This document shows, in pieces, positions 12,683 through 14,959 of a stretch of 14,959 bases of DNA. The translations under genes were made by a program, and so were the position numbers. The stretch lies in assembly GCA_020725315.1 (NCBI GenBank), contig DYFG01000024.1, forward strand, positions 1 through 14,959. Direction: 5' to 3'. The DNA is from Nitrosotalea sp. Its GTDB lineage: Archaea; Halobacteriota; Syntropharchaeia; Alkanophagales; Methanospirareceae. Each line of letters opens with the position of its first letter. Position 1 is the first letter of the stretch. The notes under the pieces were generated by a model. It saw only the letters and a program-made list of their open reading frames with translations. It was not told the origin of the DNA and ran no database searches.

Positions 12683-13248
12683 CGTTCCTCAATTCTCGTA
12701 GCCCGGTCTAAGGCTATTCCCAGGGCTTTAAAAATTGCCTCTATCTTGTGGTGTTCGTTCTCGCCCTTTGCATACGCATGAATGGTGAAGTGTGCATGGG
12801 TGGCAAAAGAAGTGATGAAATGTGATACGTTCTCAGTGCTAAAATTCTCTACCCGTTCTTTAGCGAACTCCACCTCGAGCACGGTATAGCTCCTTCCTTC
12901 TCCTCCTATACCGCCTATGTCCACCGCACATTGTGCGATAGACTCATCCATGGGTATAATCGCATAACCAAATCGCACGGTCTTTCCTCTTCCCTCTGAT
13001 TCACCACCATCAAGAGCCTTTTTAAACGCCTCACCGAGAACAATGCCGATATCTTCCACGACGTGGTGACTCAAGTCCCCTTCAGCCTTCACCACTATAT
13101 CAAAAAATCCATGGCGTGAAAACGTAGCGAGCATGTGGTCAAGGAATTTTATCGTGGTGGTTATATCATTCCTTCCAACACCATCGAGGTTCAACTCGAC
13201 CTCAATATCCGTTTCCTTTGTCCTCCTTTTTACGCGTGCCGTTCTCAT
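12637..13248 (-). CDS. hisB: Imidazoleglycerol-phosphate dehydratase with an aberrant C-terminus
   Basis: A 203-residue enzyme of histidine synthesis that dehydrates imidazole glycerol phosphate to imidazole acetol phosphate. Both manganese-binding repeats are present: HHVVED at residues 61-66 and ENEHHKIEAIFKALG at 163-177, together with FLDHML and FATHAHFTIHA. The family normally ends with a short STKGVL-type tail after ATRI. Here ATRIEER is followed by a basic stretch ending DRRDWMRS, encoded over the first 46 bases of the RFC gene in another frame. The native end seems to have been lost and replaced by readthrough into RFC sequence. Whether the enzyme stays active is open. The ATG has little leader; the promoter region is shared with divergent purC. 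Confidence 0.9.
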   Translation of the reverse strand: MRTARVKRRTKETDIEVELNLDGVGRNDITTTIKFLDHMLATFSRHGFFDIVVKAEGDLSHHVVEDIGIVLGEAFKKALDGGESEGRGKTVRFGYAIIPMDESIAQCAVDIGGIGGEGRSYTVLEVEFAKERVENFSTENVSHFITSFATHAHFTIHAYAKGENEHHKIEAIFKALGIALDRATRIEERCGSRNIDRRDWMRS

Positions 13249-13278
13249 TTTTGGTACAAACCTTTACCAAAGAAACAT

Positions 13279-13302
13279 TTTAGATATCTTTCTTTATCTA
13301 AA
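13279..13302. promoter_or_regulatory. 8-bp inverted repeat between hisB and purC
   Basis: TTTAGATA (13279-13286) and TATCTAAA (13295-13302) are perfect inverted arms 8 bases apart, in the 99-base divergent promoter region. The centre lies about 42 bases upstream of the hisB ATG and 57 upstream of purC. It could be an operator, but the AT-rich context makes chance possible. Confidence 0.25.
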
Positions 13303-13313
13303 TGAAAAGGGGG

Positions 13314-13325
13314 TTATATTTATAA
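13314..13325 (+). promoter_or_regulatory. TATA-like box for purC
   Basis: TTATATTTATAA is centred near 13319. Adding 26 bases gives a start near 13345, three bases before the ATG at 13348, so the message would be almost leaderless. This supports that ATG as the real start despite the frameshift downstream. Confidence 0.45.
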
Positions 13326-13347
13326 TAGGTGGTGCAATTTTAATCGC

Positions 13348-14093
13348 ATGAACGAGGCTGAGTTCATACGAAGTGGAAAAGCGAAAGACATCTATCGAAG
13401 ACCGGACGGGGATATCTTTTCGTGTTTACCGACCGAGTTACCGCGTTTGACGGTATAAAGAAGGCGGAATATAAGAATAAAGGCGAGATTTGCTGCAAAC
13501 TATCCTGTTTCTGGTTTGAGAAGCTACAAGCTGAAGGGATAAAGACGCATTTCAAGGAATATCTGCCTCCAGACATGTTAGTGGCAGAAGAGGTGAGTAT
13601 TCTACCGGTGGAGGTCATAGCTCGAAACTTCCTCTACGGGTCGTTATGGAAGCGATATAAAAAAGGTGAGCTCGATCTAAGGAGCGAGCTTCTTGGTCAG
13701 GAGGAGAGGAGAGAAGGAATGCCCCTTAGCGAGAGCTTCTTGGAATTTACCACCAAATTTGAGCGTGTTGACAGGCCGATAACGGACGAAGAGATATTAG
13801 AAAGAGGGTGGATGGATCGAAGTGAACTGGAGCGTATAAAAGAGGAGACGAGACGGATAGGAGCTATACTAAGGTCTTATTTAATCCAAAAGGGGATAAT
13901 ACTGGCTGATTTCAAGCTGGAGTACGGGAGGAGCGAAGAGGGAGGGGATATCATTCTTGCGGATGAAGTTGGGACGCCGGACGTGTGCAGGTTCTGGGAT
14001 AAAGAGGCATATGAGCGAAGAGGAGAGATACTTAGTCTGGATAAAGACGTTTTTAGGGAAGAAAAAGTGATCTTTCGGAGGTTTACAAGCTAG
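13348..14093 (+). pseudogene. purC: SAICAR synthetase (PurC) interrupted by a single-base frameshift
   Basis: PurC joins aspartate to CAIR with ATP in purine synthesis. From ATG 13348 the frame reads MNEAEFIRSGKAKDIYRRPD then GDIF, which is the family N-terminus, then goes out of frame and stops near 13455. From 13422 another frame continues with VFTDRVTAFDGIKKAEYKNK and runs to 14093 with all later motifs: RNFLYGSLWKRY, FTTKFERVDRPITDEEI, DFKLEYGR and ILADEVGTPDVCRFWD. One base appears to be missing in the TTTTC run at 13417-13421; restoring a T gives GDIFFVFTDRV and a 248-residue protein of normal length. The rest is perfectly conserved and the gene is normally essential, so a sequencing error is the likeliest cause. 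A recent mutation or programmed shift is possible. Confidence 0.85.
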
Positions 14094-14180
14094 CCAAAAA
14101 TTTAGGAATACCAAGAACGTGCCACACAACAATAAACACCTAAAAGTTTTAAAAAACAAAAAAGATAATGTCATGTAGGA
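14094..14180. other. AT-rich junction between purC and the HD-domain gene
   Basis: These 87 bases hold no gene. TTTTAAAAAAC at about 14148-14158 could be a promoter element for the HD gene, as it lies about 26-30 bases before its ATG. The composition becomes markedly more AT-rich here and stays so to the right, which may mark the edge of a transferred segment. Confidence 0.35.
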
Positions 14181-14909
14181 ATGAGAAAAAAGGATATTTC
14201 CTGCAAACTACGGAGTGAATTTCTTAATAATCTTGGGAGAGTCAAGGAATATACTCAAGATATATGGCAGAAAGACACTATATATCACCCGGAGTTTACT
14301 CTTCATGGGACACAACACAGTAAAAATGTGATCGCGAATATTTCAAAAGTTATACCTGTGGAATTGCTTAATGTTTTAAGTGAGCGCGATATATATTATC
14401 TCCTTTGTGCTTGTTACTTACATGACATTGGTATGCTTTTTGTTCTGGATAAACTTCTGCCTCTCGATACAGTTGGTAAATTTGTAGTAAGAAAAATTCA
14501 CGGAACTGCATCGAGACTCATGATACATAATATTAAGGAGATATCTTCGATTTTTAATAAGATAGATAGATCGATTATTGGAAAGTTATGTGAACTACAC
14601 ACTGGAGATATTTCTGAGATGACTGAATCTAATTTAAAGCATTTTCCAAAACATTTTCCATTACTTGTATCTATTTTGCGAATTTGTGATGCGTGCGATG
14701 TTACCAATAAAAGATCTTCCAAGCTTTTTGATTTAATGAAGTTAGAACAAGAACCAGAGTCCTATCTTCATTGGGCCCCTATGCAGTATATTAATGAGGT
14801 GTCCTTGGAGGAAAGAGAAATTGTAGTATATGCTATTGTCCCTGCGATTTCTGAAGAGAGTTTAAAATTTCTATTAGGTCATATGACCTCCTCTTCACAA
14901 CACACATAA
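14181..14909 (+). CDS. Stand-alone HD-domain protein resembling the HD-CE conflict-system domain
   Basis: A 242-residue metal-dependent phosphohydrolase-type protein. Putative metal ligands are H46 in LHGTQHSKNV, H81 and D82 in YLHDIGM, H107 in KIHGTAS, H140 in CELHTGD and D170 in ILRICDACDVTNKR. The order HG..H, LHDIGM, then LR..D..D...R, and the following HWAPMQYINEV segment, recall the HD-CE domain, which is often found N-terminal to an HSP90-like ATPase in defence or conflict proteins. Here it ends after the HD domain, so a partner gene may follow, and one does start 42 bases later. Codons are clearly more AT-rich than in the housekeeping genes to the left, suggesting transfer. The ATG has a poorly spaced AGGA directly before it. 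HD-CE assignment is from memory of the pattern; substrate unknown. Confidence 0.7.
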   Translation: MRKKDISCKLRSEFLNNLGRVKEYTQDIWQKDTIYHPEFTLHGTQHSKNVIANISKVIPVELLNVLSERDIYYLLCACYLHDIGMLFVLDKLLPLDTVGKFVVRKIHGTASRLMIHNIKEISSIFNKIDRSIIGKLCELHTGDISEMTESNLKHFPKHFPLLVSILRICDACDVTNKRSSKLFDLMKLEQEPESYLHWAPMQYINEVSLEEREIVVYAIVPAISEESLKFLLGHMTSSSQHT

Positions 14910-14950
14910 GTGTAGGAGATAAAAAGCATTTCCAATTGAGAGGAGGCGAG

Positions 14951-14959
14951 ATGGATGAA
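14951..14959 (+). CDS. Start of a further gene, cut by the window edge
   Basis: ATGGATGAA at the very end is preceded by GAGGAGG (14940-14946), a strong Shine-Dalgarno at good spacing. Only three codons are visible, so nothing can be said about the product. The position suggests an operon partner of the HD-domain gene. Confidence 0.5.

Noticed and set aside
14181..14909. The HD protein as a nucleotide pyrophosphohydrolase or a Cas3 HD nuclease.
   Set aside because: The ligand spacing and the LR..D..D...R and HW segments fit the HD-CE type better, and no helicase or cas gene is visible. The assignment remains tentative.

Overview
The window is archaeal chromosome. The archaeal marks are a class 1 release factor of the aRF1 type (NIKS and GGQ motifs), RNA polymerase subunit L, the exosome subunit Csl4, an RFC-type clamp loader, uS14 and uS8 in archaeal form, a TraB-family membrane protein, an EMC6-like small membrane protein, and AT-rich TATA-like boxes about 26 bases upstream of several starts. 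The corrinoid iron-sulfur protein subunit CdhE and the nickel-insertion ATPase CooC indicate an anaerobe using the CO dehydrogenase/acetyl-CoA synthase (Wood-Ljungdahl) route. GrpE and a bacterial-type RuvC suggest a euryarchaeal lineage with genes of bacterial origin. An ANME-1 or Syntrophoarchaeum-like anaerobe would fit, but this assignment is inference from gene content only.

Layout. 1-1884 (+): 3' part of cdhE, then an adenylylsulfate-kinase-like P-loop kinase. 1890-2726 (-): uS14, a 64-residue one-helix membrane protein and uS8, a piece of the spc ribosomal operon without L5 and L6. 3014-3805 (+): cooC, whose stop overlaps that of grpE (3802-4407, -). 4593-6887 (+): iron-dependent alcohol dehydrogenase, SppA-like protease, EMC6-like protein. 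6890-7354 (-): ruvC. 7419-10934 (+): csl4, rpoL, tRNA-Gly(CCC), aRF1 and traB. 10999-13248 (-): hisB, an RFC small-subunit paralogue, a small membrane protein and a Zn-ribbon/OB-fold protein. 13348-14093 (+): purC with an apparent single-base frameshift. 14181-14909 (+): an AT-rich HD-domain protein of the type found in conflict systems, followed by the first codons of another gene with a strong Shine-Dalgarno.

Working together. csl4-rpoL-tRNA-aRF1 forms an information-processing cluster (RNA decay, transcription, decoding, termination). cdhE and cooC both serve the CODH/ACS complex. hisB and purC are divergent biosynthetic genes sharing a short promoter region.

Most unusual points. (1) Two in-frame copies of a 26-base palindromic element interrupt traB, and the second is bracketed by copies of another small palindrome that also sits directly after the tRNA. 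(2) The tRNA-Gly begins inside the last codons of rpoL. (3) aRF1 appears to lack its zinc minidomain. (4) The RFC paralogue has lost the acidic Walker B residues. (5) HisB's usual C-terminal tail is replaced by sequence that overlaps the RFC start. (6) A lone HD-CE-like gene sits at the right edge. No CRISPR array, transposase or rRNA was seen.
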